Of a stretch of 64,000 nt of DNA, positions 56,430-64,000 are shown one piece after another. The position numbers and the translations under genes are program-made. The notes under the pieces were generated by a model. It saw nothing but the letters and a program-made list of their open reading frames with translations, did not search any database and had not been told where the DNA came from. This stretch comes from JAJEFO01 sp965221845 (lineage in GTDB: Bacteria > Pseudomonadota > Alphaproteobacteria > Rhodobacterales > Rhodobacteraceae), in the NCBI GenBank assembly GCA_965221845.1, contig OZ244919.1, forward strand, positions 3,906,001 to 3,970,000, written 5' to 3'. Numbering within the stretch: the first letter of the stretch is position 1; the number at the start of each line of letters is the position of its first letter.

Positions 56430-56571
56430 GCGCGCCGTCTCGCCTGAAGCGTTGCGCACGCGTCTGGCCGGCGCCTTCCGTTCGGGCGGACGCGTCACCG
56501 GCCATGGCCGTGCGCGGCGCGGCCACGTGCCGTCGCCGCACCGCACCGCCCCGGCGGCCGGAAGGGGCGGA

Positions 56572-57783
56572 ATGATGGACGTCAAGACCGACGGTGCTCG
56601 CGCCGGCGAGAGGAAGATCCGGAACTTCAACCTCAATTTCGGGCCGCAGCACCCGGCCGCTCACGGCGTGCTGAGGCTGGTTCTGGAGCTTGACGGCGAG
56701 ATCGTCGAGCGTTGCGACCCGCACATCGGCCTGCTTCATCGCGGCACAGAGAAGCTGATGGAAAGCCGCACCTACCTGCAGAACCTGCCGTATTTCGACC
56801 GGCTGGACTATGTTGCGCCGATGAACCAGGAACATGCCTGGTGCCTCGCGATCGAAAGGCTGACCGGCACCGAAATCCCCCGCCGCGCGTCATTGATCCG
56901 GGTCCTGTATTCCGAGATCGGACGCATCCTCAACCACCTGCTGAACGTCACGACGCAGGCAATGGATGTCGGGGCCCTGACCCCGCCGCTCTGGGGATTC
57001 GAGGAGCGCGAGAGGCTCATGGTGTTCTACGAGAGGGCCTGCGGCGCGCGGCTGCATGCCGCCTACTTTCGTCCCGGCGGCGTTCACCAGGACCTGCCGC
57101 CGGACCTTGTCGACGACATAGACGCTTGGGCGGACGAATTCCCGAAGGCGCTGGACGACATCGACGGCCTCCTCACGGAGAACAGGATATTCAAGCAGCG
57201 GAACGTCGACATATGCATCGTCTCCGAGCAGGAAGCCCTGGACTGGGGATTCTCGGGGGTCATGGTGCGCGGCTCCGGCATGGCTTGGGATCTCCGGCGT
57301 TCGCAGCCCTACGAGTGCTACGACGAGTTCGACTTCCGGATCCCCGTGGGAAAGAACGGGGACTGCTACGACCGGTACCTGTGCCGCATGGCCGAGATGC
57401 GAGAGAGCCGCAAGATCATCAAGCAGGCGTGCGAGAAGCTGCGGGCGGAACCGGGCGAGGTGCTTGCCCGCGGCAAGCTGACGCCTCCGTCGCGGAGCGA
57501 CATGAAGACCTCGATGGAGGCGCTGATACATCACTTCAAGCTGTACACGGAAGGATTCCGCGTGCCTGAGGGCGAGGTCTATGCCGCCGTCGAGGCCCCC
57601 AAGGGCGAGTTCGGGGTGTACCTCGTGGCCGACGGCACGAACAGGCCCTATCGCGCCAAGATCCGGCCCCCCGGATACCTGCATCTTCAGGCCATGGACC
57701 ATGTCTCCAAGGGGCACATGCTTGCGGATGTCTCCGCCATCATTGGCACGATGGACATCGTGTTCGGGGAGGTGGACCGATGA
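56572..57783 (+). CDS. nuoD: NADH-quinone oxidoreductase subunit D
   Basis: 403 residues, 49-kDa quinone-site subunit. NLNFGPQHPAAHGVLRLVLELDGE opens the protein in two parts, carrying the quinone-site His. DPHIGLLHRGTEKLME, YFDRLDYVAPMNQEHAW and the C-terminal DIVFGEVDR complete it. ATG 56572 or 56575 may be the start; GAAGGGG lies upstream. Confidence 0.95.
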   Translation: MMDVKTDGARAGERKIRNFNLNFGPQHPAAHGVLRLVLELDGEIVERCDPHIGLLHRGTEKLMESRTYLQNLPYFDRLDYVAPMNQEHAWCLAIERLTGTEIPRRASLIRVLYSEIGRILNHLLNVTTQAMDVGALTPPLWGFEERERLMVFYERACGARLHAAYFRPGGVHQDLPPDLVDDIDAWADEFPKALDDIDGLLTENRIFKQRNVDICIVSEQEALDWGFSGVMVRGSGMAWDLRRSQPYECYDEFDFRIPVGKNGDCYDRYLCRMAEMRESRKIIKQACEKLRAEPGEVLARGKLTPPSRSDMKTSMEALIHHFKLYTEGFRVPEGEVYAAVEAPKGEFGVYLVADGTNRPYRAKIRPPGYLHLQAMDHVSKGHMLADVSAIIGTMDIVFGEVDR

Positions 57784-57865
57784 CGGGCCTTTCCCCGGGC
57801 GCCGGCTACATGCCGCCGGGGCAGGGCCCGGAGGTTCCGGCCCGCGCGAACGGGGCGAGGAACTG

Positions 57866-58543
57866 ATGCTCCGTCGCCTCAGCGCAGAGCAGCCGGAGGC
57901 CTTCGCCTTCACGCCCGCCAACCAGGCCTGGGCGGAACGCCAGATCGCGAAGTTCCCGGAGGGTCGACAGGCCAGCGCCGTCATCCCGCTTCTCTGGCGG
58001 GCGCAGGAGCAGGAGGGCTGGCTCAGCCGCGCAGCGATCGAGCACGTCGCGGCGATGCTGGACATGGCCAGCATCCGGGCGCTCGAGGTCGCGACGTTCT
58101 ATTACATGTTCCAGCTGCAGCCGGTCGGAAGCGCTGCCCATGTCCAGGTCTGCGGCACGACATCCTGCATGATCTGCGGGGCCGAGGACCTGATCGCGCT
58201 GTGCAGGGAGAGGATCGCGGGATCCCCGCACGGGATTTCCCCGGACGGGAAGCTCTCCTGGGAGGAGGTCGAATGCCTCGGGGCCTGCGCGAACGCGCCC
58301 GTGGCGCAGATCGGCAAGGACTACTACGAGGACCTGACTCCCGAACGGCTGGCGGAAATCATTGACGAGCTCGCTGACGGCGGCGTTCCGGTGCCGGGAC
58401 CCCAGGGCGGCCGTTTCGCCTCGGAGCCGGCATCGGGACTCACCAGTCTCGACGTGCCGCAGGGCAAGCGGCAGAGGCACAACGCGAGTGTCCGTCGCGC
58501 GGTCACGCTGAAGGACACGGTCAAGCGTATCGACGGGAGCTAA
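57866..58543 (+). CDS. nuoE: NADH-quinone oxidoreductase subunit E
   Basis: 225 residues, 24-kDa subunit with the [2Fe-2S] N1a cluster. Ligands are in QVCGTTSCMICG and ECLGACANAP. The last 55 residues (after ELADGGVPVPGPQ) extend beyond the minimal subunit and end in the basic LKDTVKRIDGS, as in Rhodobacterales. The start at 57866 begins with the conserved N-terminus (FTPANQAWAERQIAKFPE). Confidence 0.95.
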   Translation: MLRRLSAEQPEAFAFTPANQAWAERQIAKFPEGRQASAVIPLLWRAQEQEGWLSRAAIEHVAAMLDMASIRALEVATFYYMFQLQPVGSAAHVQVCGTTSCMICGAEDLIALCRERIAGSPHGISPDGKLSWEEVECLGACANAPVAQIGKDYYEDLTPERLAEIIDELADGGVPVPGPQGGRFASEPASGLTSLDVPQGKRQRHNASVRRAVTLKDTVKRIDGS

Positions 58544-58671
58544 GGCATGCCCGGATCTGCTCACGGCGGCGGGCGCGGCTGCGCCGACGCCACCAGGAAA
58601 CCGGTCGCCGCAGGCCTTCCCGGCACGAGCCCGCAATCCGTGCCGCCCGGCCGGCACCGGGCCGGCGACCC

Positions 58672-58899
58672 GTGACCGGGGGCAGGGACACGGACCGGGC
58701 GCTTGTGCGCCAGGGACGCATCGTGGCGTCCGTTGTCGCGCTCACGATGATCCTCTGGCTCGTGGCGCAGTCCGCGGGCGGCCGGCTCGGCCTGCCGGGA
58801 AGATACGCGTTCCTCGTCGATCTCCTTGCGCTCGCGGGTTTTCTATGGGCGCTGATCGTGACATGGCGGATATGGCGCAAGCGGCGCAAGACGCGCTGA
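58672..58899 (+). CDS. Small membrane protein, DUF5337-like
   Basis: 75 residues with two hydrophobic helices (VASVVALTMILWLVAQSA and YAFLVDLLALAGFLWALIVTW) and a basic C-terminus (RIWRKRRKTR). Proteins like this occur between nuoE and nuoF in Rhodobacterales, and their role is unknown. The GTG start at 58672 is the only sensible one. Confidence 0.75.
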   Translation: MTGGRDTDRALVRQGRIVASVVALTMILWLVAQSAGGRLGLPGRYAFLVDLLALAGFLWALIVTWRIWRKRRKTR

Positions 58900-58933
58900 A
58901 ACGCGATGGCCGGCTGCAGGACGGGACACTCGG

Positions 58934-60211
58934 ATGCTTGAAGACAAGGACCGCATATTCACGAACCTGTACGGCATGCACGACCAGACGCTGGCAGGGG
59001 CAAGGGCGCGCGGGCACTGGGACGGCACGGGATCGCTGATCGCGAAGGGCCGCGACTGGATCGTTGCGCAGGTCAAGGAGAGCGGTCTGCGGGGCCGCGG
59101 GGGCGCGGGATTCCCGACCGGCCTGAAATGGAGCTTCATGCCGAAGGAATCGGACGGCCGCCCGTCCTACCTGGTGGTCAACGCCGACGAGTCCGAGCCG
59201 GGCACCTGCAAGGACAGGGAGATCATGCGCCACGATCCGCACACGCTGATCGAGGGCTGCCTGGTCGCCGGCTTCGCCATGGGCGCGCATGTCTGCTACA
59301 TCTACGTCCGCGGCGAGTACGTCCGTGAGCGCGAGGCGCTGCAGGCCGCGGTCGACGAATGCCGCGATGCCGGGCTCCTGGGCAGGGACGCCGCGGGTTC
59401 CGGCTGGGACTTCGACCTCCATCTCCATCACGGGGCCGGCGCCTACATCTGCGGCGAGGAGACCGCGCTGCTGGAGAGCCTGGAGGGCAGGAAGGGCATG
59501 CCGAGAATGAAGCCCCCGTTTCCCGCCGGCGCCGGTCTCTACGGCTGTCCGACGACCGTGAACAACGTGGAATCCATTGCCGTGGTTCCGACGATCCTGC
59601 GTCGCGGGGCCGAATGGTTCGCCGGCTTCGGCCGTCCGAACAACACCGGAACGAAACTGTTCGCGGTCAGCGGACACGTGAACGCCCCCTGCGTCGTCGA
59701 GGAGGCGATGTCGATCTCCTTCGCGGAGCTCGTCGAACGCCACTGCGGCGGGATCAGGGGTGGCTGGGACAACCTCAAGGCGGTCATACCGGGCGGATCC
59801 TCCGTGCCCTGCCTTCCGGGCAGGCTGATGAAGGAGGAATGCATCATGGACTTCGACTGGCTGCGCGACCACAAGTCGGGCCTTGGCACGGCGGCCGTGA
59901 TCGTGATGGACCAGTCAACCGACATCGTCAAGGCGATCTGGCGGCTTTCGAAGTTCTACAGGCACGAAAGCTGCGGGCAGTGCACGCCCTGCCGCGAGGG
60001 CACGGGCTGGATGATGCGGGTGATGGACCGCCTGGTCAGGGGCGAGGCCGAGGTCGGGGAGATCGACATGCTGCTCGACATCTCGACCCAGGTCGAGGGC
60101 CACACGATCTGCGCCCTGGGCGATGCGGCGGCCTGGCCCATCCAGGGGCTGATCCGCCATTTCCGGGAGGAGATCGAGGACCGGCTCAGGGCCGCGCCTG
60201 CCCGGAGCTGA
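58934..60211 (+). CDS. nuoF: NADH-quinone oxidoreductase subunit F
   Basis: 425 residues, the NADH-oxidising 51-kDa subunit. FMN/NADH site: GLRGRGGAGFPTGLKW, VNADESEPGTCKDRE, GAGAYICGEETALLESLEG. The [4Fe-4S] N3 cluster ligands are in ESCGQCTPCREG plus a Cys in HTICALGDAAAW. nuoG, normally next, does not follow. Confidence 0.96.
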   Translation: MLEDKDRIFTNLYGMHDQTLAGARARGHWDGTGSLIAKGRDWIVAQVKESGLRGRGGAGFPTGLKWSFMPKESDGRPSYLVVNADESEPGTCKDREIMRHDPHTLIEGCLVAGFAMGAHVCYIYVRGEYVREREALQAAVDECRDAGLLGRDAAGSGWDFDLHLHHGAGAYICGEETALLESLEGRKGMPRMKPPFPAGAGLYGCPTTVNNVESIAVVPTILRRGAEWFAGFGRPNNTGTKLFAVSGHVNAPCVVEEAMSISFAELVERHCGGIRGGWDNLKAVIPGGSSVPCLPGRLMKEECIMDFDWLRDHKSGLGTAAVIVMDQSTDIVKAIWRLSKFYRHESCGQCTPCREGTGWMMRVMDRLVRGEAEVGEIDMLLDISTQVEGHTICALGDAAAWPIQGLIRHFREEIEDRLRAAPARS

Positions 60212-60420
60212 GGCGCCCGCGCCTTCCGGGCTTCATGACGGCGGTCCGGTGCGGCCAGGTTCAGCCAGAGGCACGGTTCCGGCAACGGATCTTTCCGGGC
60301 CTCCTTGCCTGTCGCGCGCCTTCGTCCGGCAGTTCGCCGGCCGCCCGGAACCGTCGCAGGTTCCCGAATCTCAGACGTCCTGACCTCGGACCAGATTTTC
60401 TACAATAGCACCTTGCAGCA

Positions 60421-60443
60421 AGAGGCGGCTTCAAGCCGCCTCT
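60421..60443 (-). terminator. Terminator-like hairpin
   Basis: AGAGGCGGC (60421-60429), loop TTCAA, GCCGCCTCT (60435-60443): a perfect 9-bp stem. It lies 33 bases beyond the stop of a short minus-strand frame. The T-run is weak in either direction, so it could also serve nuoF on the plus strand. Confidence 0.6.
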
Positions 60444-60475
60444 CTCGGTCGGTTCTGTGACCCTCCCGACGCCGG

Positions 60476-60600
60476 TCAGTTCGCCGTGCAGCCCACGTCG
60501 GTTCTCCAGTCTTCGCCCATGATGTACTCGTAGCCATCCGCCATGTCAGGAAAAAGTGCGGTCTGGGCCGTCAGATCACGATCCCGAGGTCAGGACGTCT
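60476..60600 (-). pseudogene. 3' end of an unknown gene
   Basis: The minus-strand frame ending at 60476 reads TAQTALFPDMADGYEYIMGE and then DWRTDVGCTAN. It looks like a genuine protein C-terminus and is followed by a hairpin. An in-frame stop lies about 35 codons upstream and the 5' part is not found. I do not recognise the family. Confidence 0.35.
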
Positions 60601-60856
60601 GGAAACCGGACCCGGCGGCGGCCTGCCGACCCGGCGCCCGGGCCGAAGCGCTGCAGCCTGTCAGCCGGCAGGAAGCGCTCACGCGGCTTCAGGCGGCGGC
60701 GGGGCATGTCGCGGCAACGACCGCATCCTTGCGGACGGATGCTCCAGGGCAGGGGCCAGCCGGTGATTCCCGCGGCCTTGGGCGACCGGATGCATTCTTC
60801 TGGACATCCCCGTGACCGGCCTGTTCATTGCGGGGGTCAGCCAATGGAGAAATCCC

Positions 60857-62368
60857 ATGCCCACTGACAGCCTGATGGCCGGCGGACTGCAGTTCCTCTC
60901 CGCACTGTTCGTCTTTTGCATCGGCCTTGGCGCCGCCGTGGCGGCCGGCCTCTTTGTCATGGACGTCTCCCAGACCCGCGACGCGGTCAGGAGGAACTAT
61001 CCTGTCATCGGACGGTTCCGGTACGTCTTCTCGATGCTTGGCGAGTTCTTTCGCCAGTACTTCTTTGCCATGGACCGCGAGGAGATGCCGTTCAACCGCG
61101 CCGAACGCGAATGGGTCGACCGTTCGGCGCGGGAGTCCAACAACACGGTGGCGTTCGGATCGACCAAGAACCTGACGGCGACCGGTTCGGTCATCTTCGT
61201 CAACTGCGCCTTTCCCACCCTGACGGAAGACGCCGTCGAAATGGTGCCGATGGAAATCGGGCCGCACTGCCGGAAACCGTACGTCGCGCCGTCGTTCTTC
61301 AACATCTCCGGGATGAGCTACGGCGCCCTTTCCACGCCGGCTGTCAGGGCGCTTTCACGCGGCGCGGCGCAGGCCGGCTGCTGGCTCAACACGGGCGAGG
61401 GCGGCCTGTCGCCGCACCACCTCGAGGGGGGATGCGACATCGTCTTCCAGATCGGAACCGCGAAGTACGGCGTCCGCAACCCCGACGGCAGCCTGAGCGA
61501 CGACAGGCTCAGGGAGGTCGCGGCGCATGAATCGGTCCGGATGTTCGAGCTGAAGCTCAGCCAGGGCGCCAAACCGGGCAAGGGCGGCATCCTGCCGGGC
61601 GCGAAGGTCACGGCGGAAATCGCCAGGATCCGGGGCATAAGGGAAGGGGAGGATTCGATCTCGCCCAACGGCCATCCGGAAGTCAGGACGGTCTCCCAGC
61701 TCCTCGACATGATCGGGCACATCCGGGATGTCTCGGGCAAGCCCGCAGGGTTCAAGTCGGTCATTGGCGACGTCGACTGGCTGGAGGAGATGTGCGTCGA
61801 GATCCACGGCCGCGGGGTCGAGAGCGCGCCGGACTTCATCACCGTCGACGGCGGGGACGGCGGGACGGGCGCCGCACCGATGCCGTTGATCGACAATGTC
61901 GGCCTGCCCGTCAAGGAAGCGCTTCCGATGCTGTCCGACACGTTGCACAGGTACGGACTGCGCGAACGGGTCCGTGTCATAGCCTCTGGCAAGCTGGTCA
62001 CCCCCGCGGAGGTTGGATGGGCGCTTGCCACGGGCGCGGACTTCGTCACGTCCGCACGCGGGTTCATGTTCGCGCTCGGATGCATTCAGTCCCTCAAATG
62101 CAACAAGAACACATGCCCCACCGGAATCGCGACGCACAATGCCAGGCTCCAGAAAGGCCTGGATCCCGCCGACAAGTCGGTCAGGGTCGCGAACTACTGC
62201 AGGAAGCTGATCAGGGAGGTGCAGGTCATTTCGCATTCGTGCGGCGTCGTCAGGCCAAGGCTGATGACGCGCAGGCATGTCCGCCTTGTCCGGTCGGACG
62301 GAAGATCCGTCCCGATGGACATCCTCTATCCCAGGCCGGAGGTCCTGCCGGAATACCAGGGCCTGTAG
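60857..62368 (+). CDS. FMN-binding glutamate synthase-family protein, membrane-anchored
   Basis: 503 residues. An N-terminal membrane segment (LQFLSALFVFCIGLGAAVAAGLFV) is followed by a stand-alone GltB-type FMN domain. NISGMSYGALSTPAVRALSRGA, LNTGEGGLSPHH, FQIGTAKYG, KLSQGAKPGKGGILPGAKV and TVDGGDGGTGAAP are typical. The 3Fe-4S-type Cys motif is CIQSLKCNKNTCPTG. The glutaminase domain of true glutamate synthase is absent. Such proteins are widespread but their reaction is not established. The start at 60857 has GGAGAAAT upstream. Confidence 0.88.
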   Translation: MPTDSLMAGGLQFLSALFVFCIGLGAAVAAGLFVMDVSQTRDAVRRNYPVIGRFRYVFSMLGEFFRQYFFAMDREEMPFNRAEREWVDRSARESNNTVAFGSTKNLTATGSVIFVNCAFPTLTEDAVEMVPMEIGPHCRKPYVAPSFFNISGMSYGALSTPAVRALSRGAAQAGCWLNTGEGGLSPHHLEGGCDIVFQIGTAKYGVRNPDGSLSDDRLREVAAHESVRMFELKLSQGAKPGKGGILPGAKVTAEIARIRGIREGEDSISPNGHPEVRTVSQLLDMIGHIRDVSGKPAGFKSVIGDVDWLEEMCVEIHGRGVESAPDFITVDGGDGGTGAAPMPLIDNVGLPVKEALPMLSDTLHRYGLRERVRVIASGKLVTPAEVGWALATGADFVTSARGFMFALGCIQSLKCNKNTCPTGIATHNARLQKGLDPADKSVRVANYCRKLIREVQVISHSCGVVRPRLMTRRHVRLVRSDGRSVPMDILYPRPEVLPEYQGL

Positions 62369-62718
62369 GCGGTCGTGATGCCGAGATCGCGCCTGCGGCG
62401 CGGGAACGCGCGTCCGGGACAGAAGGCGGAGCGGCACGGAAGCGGGGAGAAAGACCGCCTGAACCCGTGAAGGGCCTCCCCTCCAGGCCCGGAAAACCGG
62501 CCGGGACCGCGTCTCGCGCGCGTCTGGGCGCCCTCGCCCCGGGCCGCATGCTCACCCATGCGCGCCGGTCTCCTGAGGCTTCCCCTGAACGACGGCGATC
62601 GCTTCATCCGGCCGGGCAAGCCGCTCCGCCGGCCTCTCGGCAGGCTCCGTCAGCTTCGCAAATGACACGCCTGGTCACTGCGGACCCGGCCAGACGGCTG
62701 TGCGCGATCCAGGGACAG
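62369..62718. other. Intergenic gap
   Basis: About 350 bases between convergent genes. No gene, hairpin or element end is recognised. Confidence 0.4.
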
Positions 62719-63048
62719 TCATTCATGCGCGCGTTCCTGTCGGTTCAGCCATACATGCTGCCGCCCGATCTCCCGATGGAACCGTTCCGGCAGCCGTGCC
62801 CAGTCCCGGGCCTCGACCAGGAACGGGATGCTCGATTCCCTGACGGCCTCCGCGAAGCCCGCCAGCCGGCCGACGGGGATCTCCTTCAGTCCGGGCCCCC
62901 GGAGAGCGATGTCGAGATCGCTGCCGTCATGGCTGCGTCCGTTGACGCGGCTGCCATAGGCACAGGCGTCGACGCCCGGCAGGTGCTCCTGCAGCAGGCC
63001 CAGGAGGAGCTGCTTGTGGCGCTCGTGCAGATGCAGGCGCTCAGCCAT
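62719..63048 (-). CDS. MNT-type nucleotidyltransferase antitoxin
   Basis: 109 residues, minimal nucleotidyltransferase. The site CAYGSRVNGRSHDGSDLDIAL matches the GSxxxGxxxxxSDxD motif, with both metal-binding Asp. In HEPN/MNT pairs this protein neutralises the HEPN toxin, in known cases by adding AMP groups to it. It overlaps the HEPN gene by 8 bases. Confidence 0.88.
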   Translation of the reverse strand: MAERLHLHERHKQLLLGLLQEHLPGVDACAYGSRVNGRSHDGSDLDIALRGPGLKEIPVGRLAGFAEAVRESSIPFLVEARDWARLPERFHREIGRQHVWLNRQERAHE

Positions 63049-63469
63049 CCTCCGCGCCCTCGATCACCTCGGCCAGCGCCTTTGCATCGGCGATGAAGGC
63101 GGGCAGAAGGCTCACCGTCGTCTCGGCAAAGCCCTTGCCATAGTTGCGCGCGGTGTCGTTGCGCTTGTCGCGGTAGCGCAGCCATCGCTCCACCGCGTCG
63201 CAGTCGACAAGGCCGTGGCCGGCGGCATGGCGGAACAGGTCCTTGAAGGCGAGGCGGTCGGCTTGCCGATTGCTGGCGAAGTGCGCCCTAAGCCGCTTGC
63301 GCAGCAGCTTGCCGCTCTGTTCCAGCACGAGCTCGAACTCCTTTACGCAGGGCGCACGATAAATGTCGTGCATGACATGGTCATCCGCGGTCCTGGATTC
63401 CTGGATCCCTTCCAGCGCCCGCTCAAGCGAGGCGATGCACCGGCGCAGGAACGTCGTGTCGATGCTCAT
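63041..63469 (-). CDS. HEPN-type toxin (HI0074 nucleotidyltransferase-substrate-binding family)
   Basis: 142 residues, all-helical. CIASLERALEGIQ, FELVLEQSGKLLRKRLR, FKDLFRHAAGHGLVD and the motif region WLRYRDKRNDTARNYGKGFAE match the HI0074-like HEPN family. The usual R-N-x-x-[S/A]-H-x-Y motif reads RNDTARNYG here, with Arg where the catalytic His is expected. The ATG at 63469 overlaps the hsdM-like stop (ATGA), so the three genes are read together. Confidence 0.82.
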   Translation of the reverse strand: MSIDTTFLRRCIASLERALEGIQESRTADDHVMHDIYRAPCVKEFELVLEQSGKLLRKRLRAHFASNRQADRLAFKDLFRHAAGHGLVDCDAVERWLRYRDKRNDTARNYGKGFAETTVSLLPAFIADAKALAEVIEGAEDG

Positions 63470-64000
63470 GCGCTTCCGCTCCCGAAGCCCGGCGCCTCCA
63501 GGCTGGCGGCGATGGCCTTGTCAAGCTGCGCCCCTTCCGCCCGCTGTTCCCGCAGTCTCGCGGCAAGCCGCCGCATCCGCTCCCGGAACGGCTCGCCGCC
63601 GCCGTCTTGCGGCACCCCGCCGGCATGGCGGCGGGGCGTCAGGACGCGGCCCTGACCGCAGGGTCCCGCCAGCGTGACGGACCTGTCGAATCCCGGCTCG
63701 TCCGCGCAGGGCGTCACGCCAGGCGCGCCTTGCCGGGCATGGCGCGTGCCGGCAATCCGCGCGATGTCCTCGCCGGAGAACGCGCGCCGGTTCCGGTCGA
63801 ACATGCGTCCGACCTTGCGGGCAGGGATGAACGGCGCCTCGCCGGGCACGGCCTGGTTGAGAGCCGGGCGGGCATGCTCCTTGGCCAGCACGCCCTTGAG
63901 CCAGGCGTTCACGGCCCTGATCGCCAGCATCGCGCCGTCGATGTCCTTGCCGATCGTCGTTTGCCGTGCCCTGGCCTGCAGATGCGGCCACCGCGCCTTC
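63466..64000 (-). pseudogene. hsdM: Type I DNA methyltransferase subunit with internal deletion (partial)
   Basis: Open to the window edge. The first part (GKDIDGAMLAIRAVNAWLKG, LAKEHARPALNQ) resembles the helical region before the catalytic domain (consensus NP-LKGVLPKDYARPALDK). Directly behind it comes the region after the catalytic domain (PFIPARKVGRMFDRNRRAFSGEDIARIAGT, then GQGRVLTPRRHAGG and a coiled C-terminus). The S-adenosylmethionine site and the NPPF motif that should lie between are absent, so about 250 residues seem deleted in frame. In HARQGAP the consensus Y-H-A-W-R-G-E is also eroded. It probably lacks methylase activity. Confidence 0.7.

Larger units (their letters stand above)
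60212..60856. other. Gene-poor stretch behind nuoF
   Basis: About 645 bases. It contains a minus-strand terminator-like hairpin and the last codons of an unknown minus-strand gene (listed separately). The remainder shows no gene. nuoG is absent, so the nuo operon was cut here. Confidence 0.45.

Overview
The window is GC-rich DNA whose chromosomal backbone is alphaproteobacterial and most like Rhodobacterales. Evidence for this is the gene order ispF/pgpA next to ntrB-ntrC-ntrY-ntrX, then trkA-trkH-hfq-hflX; the divergent metF/metR pair; ppiD next to trpE; and a DUF5337-type small membrane protein between nuoE and nuoF. NtrC also lacks the GAFTGA loop, as in Rhodobacter. The backbone is interrupted by many insertion sequences in all stages of decay and by broken genes, which suggests a genome in a phase of IS expansion and gene loss. 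A host-associated or otherwise relaxed lifestyle is an inference only.

Layout. 1-4.9 kb: a sugar-catabolism cluster with a LacI-type regulator (3' end only), an ABC sugar-importer ATPase, a GHL6/GH42-like glycoside hydrolase and a class II aldolase. 5.0-5.9 kb: pgpA and ispF on the minus strand. 5.9-15 kb: a graveyard of nested mobile DNA. It holds two IS110 relics, an ISKra4-type MITE, an ISKra4/DruA chimera, an IS630 relic, a PIN/ribbon-helix-helix toxin-antitoxin pair, an IS5 relic split by an IS110, and an ISKra4 inserted into an IS1634 relic. dusB, often found beside ntrB, is not seen. 15.9-22.2 kb: ntrBCYX. 22.2-26.5 kb: a freshly inserted IS1595 with target duplication, an IS630 fragment and a full-length ISKra4-like transposase that seems to lack catalytic residues. 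26.6-31.9 kb: trkA, trkH, hfq (with a minisatellite tail) and hflX.

32.2-42 kb: a penicillin-acylase-family hydrolase, a 3-hydroxyisobutyrate dehydrogenase homologue, a SYLF lipoprotein, metF/metR, a trpE pseudogene, an unknown broken ORF and ppiD. 42.2-45.1 kb: remnants of mobilisation-like ribbon-helix-helix genes and a third IS110 relic. 45.1-53.3 kb: a wrecked type I restriction-modification/defence operon. Its order is an hsdS 3' fragment, an AbiJ/HEPN-like gene, an XRE-ImmA protease, a frameshifted DUF4411 PIN gene, and hsdR. One IS5 copy truncates hsdS. A second IS5 copy and a 97-bp MITE with the same inverted repeat both sit in hsdR, and both used the target TTCAGACC. 53.3-55 kb: IS66 and IS1634 relics.

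55.3-60.2 kb: nuoB-C-D-E-(DUF5337)-F, cut off from nuoA upstream and nuoG downstream. 60.9-62.4 kb: a membrane-anchored FMN-dependent glutamate-synthase-like protein. 62.7-64 kb (minus strand): an hsdM pseudogene that appears to have lost its methyltransferase core, followed by a HEPN/MNT toxin-antitoxin pair.

All family names are from reading the sequence. No database search was run.
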